From Blautia glucerasea (GTDB lineage: Bacteria; Bacillota; Clostridia; Lachnospirales; Lachnospiraceae), in assembly GCF_013304385.1 (NCBI RefSeq), contig NZ_JAAITU010000033.1, forward strand, positions 1 through 50,986: a stretch of DNA of 50,986 nucleotides, given 5' to 3'. How positions within the stretch are numbered: position 1 is the first letter of the stretch; every line of letters starts with the position of its first letter. The translations under genes were made by a program, and so were the position numbers. Of the stretch, positions 1 through 7,896 are shown piece by piece. The notes beneath the pieces are model-generated. The model did no database searches. It was not told where the DNA came from and was given only the letters and a program-made list of their open reading frames with translations.

Positions 1-56
1 ATAAATATGGGGTATTTCAAAAGTTAATCAGCATAATAATTTACTCCGCATTAGAT

Positions 57-82
57 TGTTTATGTGGTTAACCACATAAACA
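57..82. repeat. 26-bp perfect palindrome at the ParA breakpoint
   Basis: TGTTTATGTGGTT is followed immediately by its exact reverse complement, with no spacer. It spans the point where the ParA frame loses homology and supplies its stop codon. Flanking sequences are not inverted copies of each other, which argues against a simple fold-back artefact. No T-run follows, so it is not a standard terminator. It may be a recombination site or insertion junction. Confidence 0.8.
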
Positions 83-466
83 GTCAATTAAAATATAGTC
101 ATACTCCTGTTCCAGAAGTTCCAAATACTCCTTTAAAACTTTTTCTCTGTCCTCTACTGTGAACAATGACATATCCATTCCCGAAAGTAGTTTGTTAGAT
201 GGAATCACATCTATTCCTTCCGCATGATGTAAAACGGCCTCCTTGGGATCAAACTCTAATCCCATGATAATATTTTCCATCATTGTTTTCAGTGTCACTC
301 TCAAATTCTTTGGAAATCCAAGCCCCATTGTCAAATGCCCCTGTGGATCTGCGTCAACCAGTACAACTTTCTTTCCTTCCTTGGCCAGTCCTACTCCAAG
401 ATTGATAGTGGTAGTGGTCTTTGCCACTCCACCTTTCTGATTTGCGATTGCGATTACTCTGCACAT
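68..466 (-). pseudogene. ParA/Soj-family ATPase, 3' truncated
   Basis: N-terminal 132 residues of a ParA/MinD-type ATPase that would segregate a plasmid or integrative element. The deviant Walker A motif KGGVAKTTT is near residue 12, DADPQG (Walker A') near 39, and the hydrophobic YILIDC (Walker B) closes the protein. Family members run about 250-270 residues and continue past DC; here the frame leaves homology at residue 128 and stops after LCG, inside a 26-bp palindrome, so the C-terminal half is missing. Its AGGAGG overlaps the stop region of the DUF3970 gene 11 bases upstream, giving a three-gene minus-strand operon typical of conjugative or plasmid-like elements. Identification is secure; whether the stub is expressed is unknown. 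Confidence 0.85.
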
Positions 467-477
467 AACTTTTCCTC

Positions 478-645
478 CTAATGTCTGATTCTTTCGACGT
501 CTACATACACACGAAAATATTTGTTTGTTCCCTTATTTGCATAAGGCTCTGATATACTTAAAATTTCAAAGTTACTATTCTTTTCCAATATTTTTCGAAA
601 CCATTTCAGTTCATTTGTTGTTCCCTGTAATCTGATTTTCAGCAT
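478..645 (-). CDS. DUF3970-like small protein
   Basis: A 55-residue protein beginning MLKIRLQGTTNELKWF and ending in YFRVYVDVERIRH. A short beta-alpha-beta unit with a final NKYFRVYVDVE-type strand is what I recall of DUF3970, a small family carried by conjugative and plasmid-like elements of Firmicutes; its function is unknown. GGAGG lies 7 bases before the ATG. The gene sits 19 bases after the DUF6075 gene and 11 bases before ParA, so the three are probably co-transcribed. The family assignment is from memory of the sequence pattern. Confidence 0.7.
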   Translation of the reverse strand: MLKIRLQGTTNELKWFRKILEKNSNFEILSISEPYANKGTNKYFRVYVDVERIRH

Positions 646-664
646 TTTTGACCTCCAATCATTT

Positions 665-1099
665 TTAGGAGCAATACTCCGGATAACGTATCTTTATTGC
701 CTCCCAAAAGAATTTTGCATACCCACAGCAAAACAGATCTTCTACTGTATAACAGCTGCACTCCGATAACTGCTTTTCCGCATCTTCATAGTCATAGACA
801 CTGGGTGTACCGTTGCAGTAGAGATTAAATGCCATGCGTACAACTCTGACACTACCACTTGTCTGCCATCCTTCCTGCAGACATTCTGGCTTCACACTGC
901 CATTTTTAAAATCATAAATTCTGTTAACGTGTTTTCGTGTATCTCTGTCGATTCCAAGACAATATACCAATGCTTTGTGATATACATCTTTCCATCTGCA
1001 TTTTGGCAGATATTCCAAATAGAACTCCTTATGTTCTTTGTTCATAAAAGTTATTGTGCGAGCATCCTCGCCAGCTGCGCCTATCGCTGTACTTGCCAT
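665..1099 (-). CDS. DUF6075-like protein
   Basis: A 144-residue soluble protein of unknown function resembling DUF6075: FMNKEHKEFY near the start, then VNRIYDF, SVKPECLQEGWQTSGSVR and AFNLYC. Members are common in integrative elements of gut Firmicutes. I chose the ATG at 1099 because AAGGAGGAGATCAGT precedes it. An open frame continues 48 codons upstream from a TTG, but that stretch is low-complexity, lacks family similarity and has no comparable ribosome binding site. First gene of the presumed element operon with DUF3970 and ParA. Confidence 0.7.
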   Translation of the reverse strand: MASTAIGAAGEDARTITFMNKEHKEFYLEYLPKCRWKDVYHKALVYCLGIDRDTRKHVNRIYDFKNGSVKPECLQEGWQTSGSVRVVRMAFNLYCNGTPSVYDYEDAEKQLSECSCYTVEDLFCCGYAKFFWEAIKIRYPEYCS

Positions 1100-1438
1100 A
1101 CTGATCTCCTCCTTATAAAATTGGTTTTTAAGTTTATAATTTGTTTTTTGAAAATTATGGTGATCTGATGAAACCGCTGATAATTTGAGTAACTTCGCTG
1201 AAGATTGCAAGCCTTTGCTTTTACTCAGTTTTTCCTTACTCAATACTCAATTTTAGAAGATTCTTGGTGATTTCCAGCGATGCTTGGCGGTATTTAGGAC
1301 TTTTTTAGAAAAATATAGAAAAAAGCCCCGAAAACCTTATAATCACTGTGAAACGTAGTGTTTATAAGGCTTTCAGGGCCTTTAAATACTTAAATTTAGA
1401 CTTATTAAAATAATATAATGAAAACTTAAGCTAATGGA
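1100..1438. other. Junction between element module and tsf
   Basis: About 340 bases without a convincing gene. It holds the upstream region of the DUF6075 operon (AT-rich, no clear -35/-10 pair picked) and the tsf terminator at 1311-1380. In most Firmicutes pyrH and frr follow tsf; here the mobile module follows instead, so the element boundary probably lies in this gap. Confidence 0.5.
1311..1380 (-). terminator. Terminator of rpsB-tsf
   Basis: Arms 1325-1342 and 1362-1379 form an 18-bp stem in minus-strand RNA. The two non-Watson-Crick positions are G-U wobbles only on that strand, and the stem is followed by TTTTTTCTATATTTTT. An inner CACT/AGTG pair extends it. Confidence 0.85.
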
Positions 1439-2377
1439 TTACTTACCCATCTGTTTTGCAACTTCCTCTGCAAAGTTCTCTTCTTTCTTCTCGATACCTT
1501 CACCAGTCTCGTAACGAACAAAGCTCTTGATTGTGATCTTAGCGCCGTTCTCTTTAGCAACCTGTGCTACATAATTGCCAACAGTCTGCTTTCCATCCTC
1601 TGCTTTTACGTATACCTGGTCAAGAAGGCAGATTTCTTTCAGCTCTTTCTTGATACGTCCCTGGATCATACCCTGGATAACCTTCTCAGGCTTCTGGGAT
1701 TCCTTCGGGTCGTTCTGGATCTGAGCCAGAAGAATCTCTTTTTCATGCTCGATATAGTCAGCGCTTACTTCGCTGTCGCTTGTGTAAAGCGGTTTAAGAG
1801 CTGCAACCTGCATTGCAACATTTTTAGCCATTTCTTTGATGGCATCGTTAACAACATCTGTCTCAACATCAACAAGAACTCCGATCTTACCACCCATGTG
1901 AATGTAGGAAGCAACGAAACCATTGTCCTCTTTTACCTGAGCGAATCTACGGATGTTCATGTTCTCACCAATAACAGCGATCTGAGCTGCAAGAGCTTCT
2001 TTTACAGATTTTGTGGTATCAAGTGTCCATGGCTCTGCCAGGAAAGCATCAATATCAGCAGCTTCTGTATTCAGTGCCTGTGCTGCAACATCAGCAACGT
2101 AGCCCTGGAATTTCTCATTCTTTGCAACAAAGTCTGTCTCAGCATTAACCTCAACAACAACTGCTTTCTTGCCATCCTCTGCAACAAGAGCCTTGCAAAG
2201 ACCCTCTGCTGCAACACGGCTTGCCTTTTTCTGAGCGGTAGCAAGACCTTTCTCGCGAAGGAACTCTACTGCTTTATCCATATCGCCTTCTGTAGCTGTA
2301 AGAGCTTTCTTACAATCCATCATTCCGGCGCCGGTCATTTCTCTTAACTCTTTTACCTGTGCTGCTGTAATAGCCAT
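1439..2377 (-). CDS. tsf: Translation elongation factor Ts
   Basis: EF-Ts, 312 residues, the nucleotide exchange factor that regenerates EF-Tu-GTP in the cytoplasm. The N-terminal UBA-like domain includes TGAGMMDCKKAL and DMDKAVEFLREKG; the conserved EF-Tu contact motif ETDFVAKNE lies near residue 80, followed by the two dimerisation/core subdomains. The start has AGGAGG at good spacing. It lies 55 bases downstream of rpsB on the same strand, the standard rpsB-tsf pair, and ends at a strong terminator. The usual next genes pyrH and frr are absent here. Confidence 0.98.
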   Translation of the reverse strand: MAITAAQVKELREMTGAGMMDCKKALTATEGDMDKAVEFLREKGLATAQKKASRVAAEGLCKALVAEDGKKAVVVEVNAETDFVAKNEKFQGYVADVAAQALNTEAADIDAFLAEPWTLDTTKSVKEALAAQIAVIGENMNIRRFAQVKEDNGFVASYIHMGGKIGVLVDVETDVVNDAIKEMAKNVAMQVAALKPLYTSDSEVSADYIEHEKEILLAQIQNDPKESQKPEKVIQGMIQGRIKKELKEICLLDQVYVKAEDGKQTVGNYVAQVAKENGAKITIKSFVRYETGEGIEKKEENFAEEVAKQMGK

Positions 2378-2432
2378 TGTATTTTCCTCCTGTTATTCGA
2401 TCATCTGTCTTTGCCGTTCCCCGGCCTGACAA

Positions 2433-3188
2433 TTATTCCTCTGTTGCTGCTTCCTCAGCTGCAAACTCCTCAGACTCTGCCTGGATCTCTCCGTCAACAT
2501 CTGCCTGTCCCTGATTAGCCTCGATAACAGCGTCTGCCATCTTGGAAACGATTAATTTGACAGCACGGATAGCATCATCATTACCTGGAATTACATAGTC
2601 AAGTTCTTCCGGATCACAGTTTGTATCGCAGATACCGATCAGCGGGATTCCTAATGTATGTGCTTCCTGAATGCAGATTCTTTCTTTCTTCGGGTCAACT
2701 ACGAAGATTGCATCCGGGATTCTCTTCATCTCTTTGATACCGCCAAGGTTCTTCTGTAATTTATCAAGTTCTTTTCTTAAAGCGATAACTTCTTTCTTTG
2801 GAAGAACATCAAATGTTCCGTCAGACTCCATTGTCTCGATCTCTTTCAGTCTTGCAATACGGCTCTGGATAGTCTTGAAGTTGGTAAGCATACCACCTAA
2901 CCATCTCTCGTTTACATAGAACTGTCCGCAACGCTCAGCCTCAGTCTTGATCGCATCCTGAGCCTGTTTCTTTGTACCAACGAACAGAATGTTTCCGCCA
3001 TTAGCTACGATATCAGCAACTGCATTGTATGCATCATCAACCATGCCTACAGACTGCTGTAAGTCAATGATATAGATACCGTTTCTCTCTGTGTAGATGT
3101 ACGGAGCCATTTTAGGGTTCCATCTTCTTGTCTGATGTCCGAAATGAACACCTGCTTCCAAAAGCTGTTTCATTGAAATAACGCTCAT
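2433..3188 (-). CDS. rpsB: Ribosomal protein S2
   Basis: 30S protein uS2, 251 residues. The family start [19 protein letters not shown] and the following RRWNPKM are intact, as are FVGTKKQA and the central coiled segment; the C-terminus is a long acidic tail of about 30 residues rich in Glu and Ala. The open frame runs 27 codons further upstream, but GGAG 9 bases before the ATG at 3188 and the canonical N-terminus fix the start. Transcribed from the promoter at 3312-3341 with a leader of about 115 nucleotides, and co-transcribed with tsf. Confidence 0.98.
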   Translation of the reverse strand: MSVISMKQLLEAGVHFGHQTRRWNPKMAPYIYTERNGIYIIDLQQSVGMVDDAYNAVADIVANGGNILFVGTKKQAQDAIKTEAERCGQFYVNERWLGGMLTNFKTIQSRIARLKEIETMESDGTFDVLPKKEVIALRKELDKLQKNLGGIKEMKRIPDAIFVVDPKKERICIQEAHTLGIPLIGICDTNCDPEELDYVIPGNDDAIRAVKLIVSKMADAVIEANQGQADVDGEIQAESEEFAAEEAATEE

Positions 3189-3305
3189 TGTTGTAATCTC
3201 CTTTTTTGGTTTTTTCTTCCGCACAGGTCGCCTTCCGTCCGGACCCAACCACACACCGTAGGGCACCATCCATGAGAATCACCGTGCGTGTTTAATTTTA
3301 ACAAC
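3189..3305 (-). promoter_or_regulatory. 5' leader of rpsB, possible autoregulatory RNA
   Basis: From the predicted start of transcription to the rpsB ATG there are about 115 nucleotides, GC-richer than nearby intergenic DNA. They contain several potential short stems, such as GCAC/GTGC at 3262-3287 and GGTC/GACC nearer the gene. S2 is known to autoregulate through its leader in other bacteria; I cannot match this leader to a known class. Confidence 0.35.
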
Positions 3306-3311
3306 CGTTGT

Positions 3312-3341
3312 ATTATAACATAAGAAAAACGCTGGTGTAAA
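3312..3341 (-). promoter_or_regulatory. Promoter of rpsB-tsf
   Basis: Reads TTTACA, 18-bp spacer, TATAAT on the minus strand (-35 at 3336-3341, -10 at 3312-3317), about 125 bases ahead of the rpsB start. Confidence 0.75.
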
Positions 3342-3369
3342 GAGGATTTTTCAAAATTTTATGCTGTTT

Positions 3370-4116
3370 TTACAGTCTTTTGAGGATTTTGCGTTCTTCT
3401 GTAGTAAGCATACGCCACTGGCCGATGGGAAGATCTTCTGGAAGAACCAGTCCACCCATGGAAAGACGTTTCAGGTATACCACTGTTTTGCCTACTGCTT
3501 CCATCATCCGCTTTACCTGATGAAACTTCCCTTCACGGATAGTCAGAAGAATCTCTGAGTATTCCCCGTCTGTATTCAGGATTTCCAGTTTTGCCGGCAT
3601 GGTAAGCTTTGCTTCCCCAATGTCCACACCATTTTTTACAGCCTCCTGATCCTCTTTTGTGACCACTCCTTTCACTTTTGCATAATAGGTTTTATCCACG
3701 TGTTTTGCCGGAGAAAGCAACTCATGTGCCAGCGCTCCGTCATCTGTGATCAGAAGCAGGCCTTCTGTATCCTTGTCCAGTCGTCCTACTGGAAAAAGAT
3801 TTCTCCTTGCGATCTTCGGAAGCAGATCCATAACGGTTTTATCTTTTGAATCTTCTGTAGCGCTGATATAACCAGCCGGTTTATTCAGAATGTAATATAA
3901 GAAATTCGGTGCTTCCGTCTGCTCCTTTCCATCCAGCAAAACTCTGTCCAGATCCGGGCTGATTTTCTGTTCCGGACCGGATGCTGGCTGATCATTCACC
4001 AGCACCCTGCCTTTTTGTATCATTTTTTTGACTTCACTGCGGGTTCCTGCCCCTGCATCTGCAAGGAAACGATCCAAACGTACTTGTGTTTTTTCAGACT
4101 TTTTACTTTTACTCAT
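3370..4116 (-). CDS. 16S/23S rRNA pseudouridine synthase, RsuA/RluB family
   Basis: A 248-residue enzyme that isomerises a specific uridine in rRNA. An N-terminal S4 RNA-binding domain (about residues 11-60, VRLDRFLADAG) is followed by the catalytic domain. GRLDKDTEGLLL carries the nucleophilic Asp at residue 114, and LNKPAGYISA is a further family motif. Length fits RsuA/RluB/RluE; the exact target uridine cannot be assigned. Its ATG overlaps the stop region of the upstream permease by 8 bases, so it is probably translated as the last gene of the GntR-ABC operon. Confidence 0.93.
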   Translation of the reverse strand: MSKSKKSEKTQVRLDRFLADAGAGTRSEVKKMIQKGRVLVNDQPASGPEQKISPDLDRVLLDGKEQTEAPNFLYYILNKPAGYISATEDSKDKTVMDLLPKIARRNLFPVGRLDKDTEGLLLITDDGALAHELLSPAKHVDKTYYAKVKGVVTKEDQEAVKNGVDIGEAKLTMPAKLEILNTDGEYSEILLTIREGKFHQVKRMMEAVGKTVVYLKRLSMGGLVLPEDLPIGQWRMLTTEERKILKRL

Positions 4117-6307
4117 AAATATCCATTACCTCAGTATCTGTTGTATCTTCCAGATTCGTTGTCAGATCAGTACTGTCCTCGCTTTCATTCTCCCCCAGGA
4201 TACCCTCCTGGGCACGCTCCTGATCTAATAAGATAAATTCCGGAGTCTTCTCTCCTGGACGGATAGCCCATCCCTCCACAGCCTCTTTACCGCGAATGTT
4301 TAGTGTAAGGTCTGCCCATGGAGAATTAAAGGTTTCCCATTCCGGAACCAGTTCTGGTGGAATCAGTATATTCTTTAATTCTGTCAATTCTTCTTTTCCT
4401 GTATACTGTACCGGATCAGATAAAACGGTGGCATCTTCTGAAAGGTCAAATACCACATCGGCACTTTCAACATCAACATCCTGAAGGGATATGGAAAGAT
4501 CCTCCTCTTCTTCAAGAAGCGCCAGACTACGGCTGAACTGGGGGAACATATAGACCATGCCTCCTGCACCGCTTAAAAATTCTCTTCCATCCGGCACCAT
4601 ATTATCAGGGGTTCTCTCCTGGGGAATCTGTCCAAAGCTCAGATAAAGTTTTCCGCAAGGCTGTCCTGTCAGAATTTCTGCATCTGCCTCCAGGATGTCC
4701 TGCCGCAATGCCTCCAGAAACTCTGTTCTTTTTTCTTTATCCCTTTCCCAAAGGGTAGTATAAACACCATCTCCGAATATACCGGTAATACTGAACAGAT
4801 ACTTAGAATCAATGTTCAAAATGGAATACCTGTCCTTTTTATAGTCGCCTTCCCGGTATGCCGCCTGTAAAATATCCTTAAGGATCTGACTGTCTACAAT
4901 ATAATTCCGGTAAATGGTTGTACCGGACTTCATGGTAAACCCGAAAGTTACCATTCTTCCTGACTCTTCCAGGTCTTCTTTACCAACATTATTCTTTATA
5001 TTTTTATAAGTACGATCTGCTGCTTTTTTCACTGCCTGCAGCAGATCCTCAGAATTCCCCAGATCAATCATGGCCTCCACGTTATTAGTACCAATCACAT
5101 AACGACCATCTGCTTTTTCTTCCGCATAATCGCTGGACTCCATATTAACACCATTCCAGCTGATCATTTCTACCTGTCCGCTTTTCGGAAAATACCTGTC
5201 ATACCTGATTACATCTGTTTTAAATCCTGCTGCCATCAGAATCGCCAAAACCCCACACAGGATCAATTGTACCCAATGGACATATATTTTCCGAAAATCC
5301 ATCTGATAAACGATTTCAAGAAGACTGTAGGACAATATTACTCCTACCAGCAATCCAAAAATCTCCCAGGCATCCCTGGATGAAGTGTTTTCCGGAAACA
5401 GGGAAAAGAACAGTCCGGTGCCAAGACCAGTGGGGATCACCACCAGAATACGGATCACCACCTGTGTAAAAGGATAGATCAAAGCTTCACCAGTACGTTC
5501 AGACGGTCTTTTTATGTAAGCAAAAAAGGACGCAGCTGTCAAAACCAGTACCACGCACAAAACAGGAAACAGAAATCCTTTCAGTTCACCCTGGCTGTAT
5601 TTATCTACCAGTTCATTTCCCAGAAAAAGTGGCGATACATCTCTTTTTAAAACCTTGCACACTCCGTATAACATTCGGGCATAGGTTCTGAAATAGGTTT
5701 CTTCATATCCCGTGATCAGACTTGAAAGCACAGTTCCATACAGAAAAACTCCAACAAAGCAAAGCCCGCCCATAAGAAAATTACCAGTAATACAGATCAC
5801 CAGTACAATAGCAAAATATATCAGCAGATAACAGATCAAATGTATCAGGAACATATAAAATGCCAGCTTCATTAAATGTAAGCTGAAACACCCTCGCATT
5901 GCGCCAATACATACTGTAAGAAATTCCATCAGCAAATATGGTCCTGCAAAGAATATGATCCCTGTAAACATTCTAGAAAAGAACATCCTGGATCTTTTCA
6001 CAGGAATGGAATGGTAAAAATCCACTTTCTTTGATGAATAAAGATACCAGAATTCACTGACGCTGTTCAGCAATGCAGCAATCACCGTAATTGCAAAGCC
6101 TGTCCTGAGGAACCCGTCTTTCCACAGGTTTTCATAAAGGATCTGGAGCTGATCATAAGTGTAATTCATACCAAACCAATTACCCATCATCAGAAGTTCG
6201 GCTACAGGAAAAGCCAGAAAAAAACCGATCAGCAGGATCACTGGGATCCATACTTGCTCTTTTATATTCATTTTAATCTGTTTACCAGAATATATTTTTA
6301 ATTTCAT
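4109..6307 (-). CDS. ABC-2 type permease with large C-terminal extracytoplasmic domain (DUF6449-like)
   Basis: A 732-residue membrane protein forming the transmembrane part of the ABC system encoded just upstream. The N-terminal half has about nine hydrophobic segments. The motif KVDFYHSIPVKRSRMF near residue 80 recurs in YtrC/YtrD-like permeases of Clostridia. After the last segment (about residue 360) come roughly 370 residues of soluble, acidic sequence without a recognised motif, probably outside the cell. The ATG at 6307 is chosen over one 7 codons upstream because CGGAGG sits 9 bases before it. It overlaps the ATPase gene by 26 bases. Substrate unknown. Confidence 0.75.
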   Translation of the reverse strand: MKLKIYSGKQIKMNIKEQVWIPVILLIGFFLAFPVAELLMMGNWFGMNYTYDQLQILYENLWKDGFLRTGFAITVIAALLNSVSEFWYLYSSKKVDFYHSIPVKRSRMFFSRMFTGIIFFAGPYLLMEFLTVCIGAMRGCFSLHLMKLAFYMFLIHLICYLLIYFAIVLVICITGNFLMGGLCFVGVFLYGTVLSSLITGYEETYFRTYARMLYGVCKVLKRDVSPLFLGNELVDKYSQGELKGFLFPVLCVVLVLTAASFFAYIKRPSERTGEALIYPFTQVVIRILVVIPTGLGTGLFFSLFPENTSSRDAWEIFGLLVGVILSYSLLEIVYQMDFRKIYVHWVQLILCGVLAILMAAGFKTDVIRYDRYFPKSGQVEMISWNGVNMESSDYAEEKADGRYVIGTNNVEAMIDLGNSEDLLQAVKKAADRTYKNIKNNVGKEDLEESGRMVTFGFTMKSGTTIYRNYIVDSQILKDILQAAYREGDYKKDRYSILNIDSKYLFSITGIFGDGVYTTLWERDKEKRTEFLEALRQDILEADAEILTGQPCGKLYLSFGQIPQERTPDNMVPDGREFLSGAGGMVYMFPQFSRSLALLEEEEDLSISLQDVDVESADVVFDLSEDATVLSDPVQYTGKEELTELKNILIPPELVPEWETFNSPWADLTLNIRGKEAVEGWAIRPGEKTPEFILLDQERAQEGILGENESEDSTDLTTNLEDTTDTEVMDIYE

Positions 6308-7184
6308 AGCCTGCAACCTCCGTTTCACTGATAAAAATCTCTTCCAGGGTTAAAGGCAAAATCTCACAGAAAAGCGGTTTTTTTGCCTGGATCCTTTCCA
6401 TAATTTCTGTGCGTGTTCCCCTTGCTGTGATCAGAAGAAGCGATCCCTGATGCTGGATACTCAATACGTCCAGTTCTTTCGCCAGTTCTTTTTCTTTCTG
6501 CGAATCGGAAAGGACACATTGAACTTTATGTATATGGAATTTCAGTTCTTCAAGATCCTGTGACAAAAGAATCCCTCCCTGGTGCAGAAGCCCTACATGA
6601 TCACAGATATCTTCTAATTCCCGTAAATTATGGGAAGCAATCACCGGTGAAAAATCCCGGTTCATGATTTCTGCTGCAAATAGGCTTTTGACAGCCTGCC
6701 GCATCACCGGATCCAGTCCATCGAAGGTCTCATCACACAACATGTACTTAGTGCCTGCAGCAATCCCCAGGATCACAAGCAATTGTTTCTTCATTCCTTT
6801 TGAAAACCTGTTGATCTTTCCTCTTTCATCCAGATGAAACTGCTTCATCAACTTCTCATACTTCTGCATCCGGAATGAAGGATAGACATTTTTGTAATAA
6901 ACAGCCATCTCCCTTGGTGTAAAATTAGCCGGAAAATAACTGTCATCTGCAATATAAAATATGCTGCTTTTGGCTTTCTCATTTTCGTAAACGTCTGTAC
7001 CATCTACCAGAATATTCCCTTCATCCCCACGTATGATCCCTGCCATCATACGCAGCAAGGTACTTTTCCCGGCTCCATTGCTTCCCACCAGACCAAAGAC
7101 CTCTCTGTTTCCGATCTGAAGGGATACCTTATTGACAGCCTGAAGCATGCCAAATTTCTTGCTGCATTGATTCACTTCTATCAT
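6282..7184 (-). CDS. ABC transporter ATP-binding protein (YtrB-like)
   Basis: A 300-residue nucleotide-binding subunit powering the permease that follows. Walker A GSNGAGKST is near residue 34, a divergent signature NRFSKGMKKQ near 135 (KG in place of the usual SGG), and Walker B/D-loop MLCDETFDGLD near 155. After residue 220 comes a C-terminal regulatory extension. It overlaps the GntR gene by 4 bases (ATGA) and the permease by 26. In this arrangement the GntR protein usually represses the operon until a cell-envelope-active compound or other signal appears; that role is inferred from B. subtilis YtrA. Confidence 0.93.
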   Translation of the reverse strand: MIEVNQCSKKFGMLQAVNKVSLQIGNREVFGLVGSNGAGKSTLLRMMAGIIRGDEGNILVDGTDVYENEKAKSSIFYIADDSYFPANFTPREMAVYYKNVYPSFRMQKYEKLMKQFHLDERGKINRFSKGMKKQLLVILGIAAGTKYMLCDETFDGLDPVMRQAVKSLFAAEIMNRDFSPVIASHNLRELEDICDHVGLLHQGGILLSQDLEELKFHIHKVQCVLSDSQKEKELAKELDVLSIQHQGSLLLITARGTRTEIMERIQAKKPLFCEILPLTLEEIFISETEVAGYEIKNIFW

Positions 7185-7558
7185 TTTATTCCCTCCTTGT
7201 AACAGACCCGAACTAATTCTGTCAATTCTTCTTCGTCATAGCCCAGCGTCTGTCCTTTATAGATCAGTTCACGCATCTCCTGGGTGTAAGCCTTCTTGCT
7301 GATCCGCTTGATACTGGTACTGTCTGCAATAAAGTTCCCCTTTCCTTTTACTGGATAGACCAGCCCTTCCTGCTCCAGCTGCATGTAAGCCCTCTGGATC
7401 GTATTAGGATTAATGGACAATTCCATAGCAAGCTGCCGCACGGATGGAAGACGGCTTCCTGCTGTCAGCGCCCCACTTAAAATGAGCTGTCTGAATCTTT
7501 CTGTGACCTGTTCATAGATTGGCCGCCGGTCATGATAATCAAGTACGATCATAGGCAA
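7181..7558 (-). CDS. GntR-family regulator, YtrA type
   Basis: A 125-residue transcription factor: winged helix (about residues 10-75, RPIYEQVTERFRQLIL, then LPSVRQLAMELSINPNTIQRAY) plus a short dimerisation tail with no ligand domain, the hallmark of the YtrA subfamily. First gene of the operon GntR, ABC ATPase, permease, pseudouridine synthase. An inverted repeat just downstream of the predicted -10 (7611-7631) is a likely autoregulatory operator. Confidence 0.92.
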   Translation of the reverse strand: MPMIVLDYHDRRPIYEQVTERFRQLILSGALTAGSRLPSVRQLAMELSINPNTIQRAYMQLEQEGLVYPVKGKGNFIADSTSIKRISKKAYTQEMRELIYKGQTLGYDEEELTELVRVCYKEGIK

Positions 7559-7610
7559 CTCCTTTCTACTACAAATTAACTCCCATCACTGATATTGATT
7601 CTATTGCTAG

Positions 7611-7631
7611 TGTGTTAATCGTCTTAATACA
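7611..7631 (-). promoter_or_regulatory. Candidate operator of the GntR operon
   Basis: An interrupted inverted repeat: GTGTTAA and TTAATACAC arms separated by five bases. It begins a few bases downstream of the predicted -10, where a bound YtrA-type repressor would block transcription. Confidence 0.5.
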
Positions 7632-7634
7632 CTT

Positions 7635-7663
7635 ATGATACCATTCTGCCATTCCTAACACAA
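7635..7663 (-). promoter_or_regulatory. Promoter of the GntR-ABC operon
   Basis: TTGTGT, 17-bp spacer, TATCAT on the minus strand (-35 at 7658-7663, -10 at 7635-7640), leaving a leader of about 70 nucleotides before the GntR start. Confidence 0.55.
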
Positions 7664-7756
7664 GGCTTCGCCTTATTAAAATTTTATAAAAAAAATCTAA
7701 AAAAACGTTTCCAGAAGGAACACCTCTATCATCAGGTTCTTTCTGCAAAAAGATCT

Positions 7757-7807
7757 CCAGAGAAAAACTGCTGCCAGATATGTACTCTAAAACATACCTG
7801 ACAGCAG
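7757..7807 (-). terminator. Terminator of the HAD-CPBP operon
   Basis: CTGCTG...ATATGT / ACATA...CAGCAG arms at 7768-7783 and 7792-7807 form a stem with minor mismatches, followed on the minus strand by TTTTTCTCT. Confidence 0.75.
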
Positions 7808-7896
7808 TTCTATTACCTGTCAATCTGGAAATCTCCTTCTCTTTTGCAAGTCAATTTCGCTTTCCTTTTCACATTCCTTCAGCTTTCGGATATTCC

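Larger units (their letters stand above)
7559..7896. other. Intergenic region between GntR operon and CPBP gene
   Basis: Contains the promoter and candidate operator of the GntR operon and the terminator of the upstream HAD-CPBP operon. No supportable gene; the 84-codon open frame here overlaps these signals and resembles nothing. Confidence 0.7.

Noticed and set aside
57-82. Palindrome as a sequencing fold-back artefact
   Set aside because: The sequences outside the 26 bp are not reverse complements of each other, unlike in a fold-back chimera.
3189-3269. 27-codon in-frame N-terminal extension of rpsB
   Set aside because: It falls in the leader, has no ribosome site, and S2 proteins start at MSVISM; the open frame is chance.
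7569-7823. 84-codon open frame downstream of the CPBP gene
   Set aside because: It overlaps the HAD-CPBP terminator and the GntR promoter and shows no recognisable protein features.
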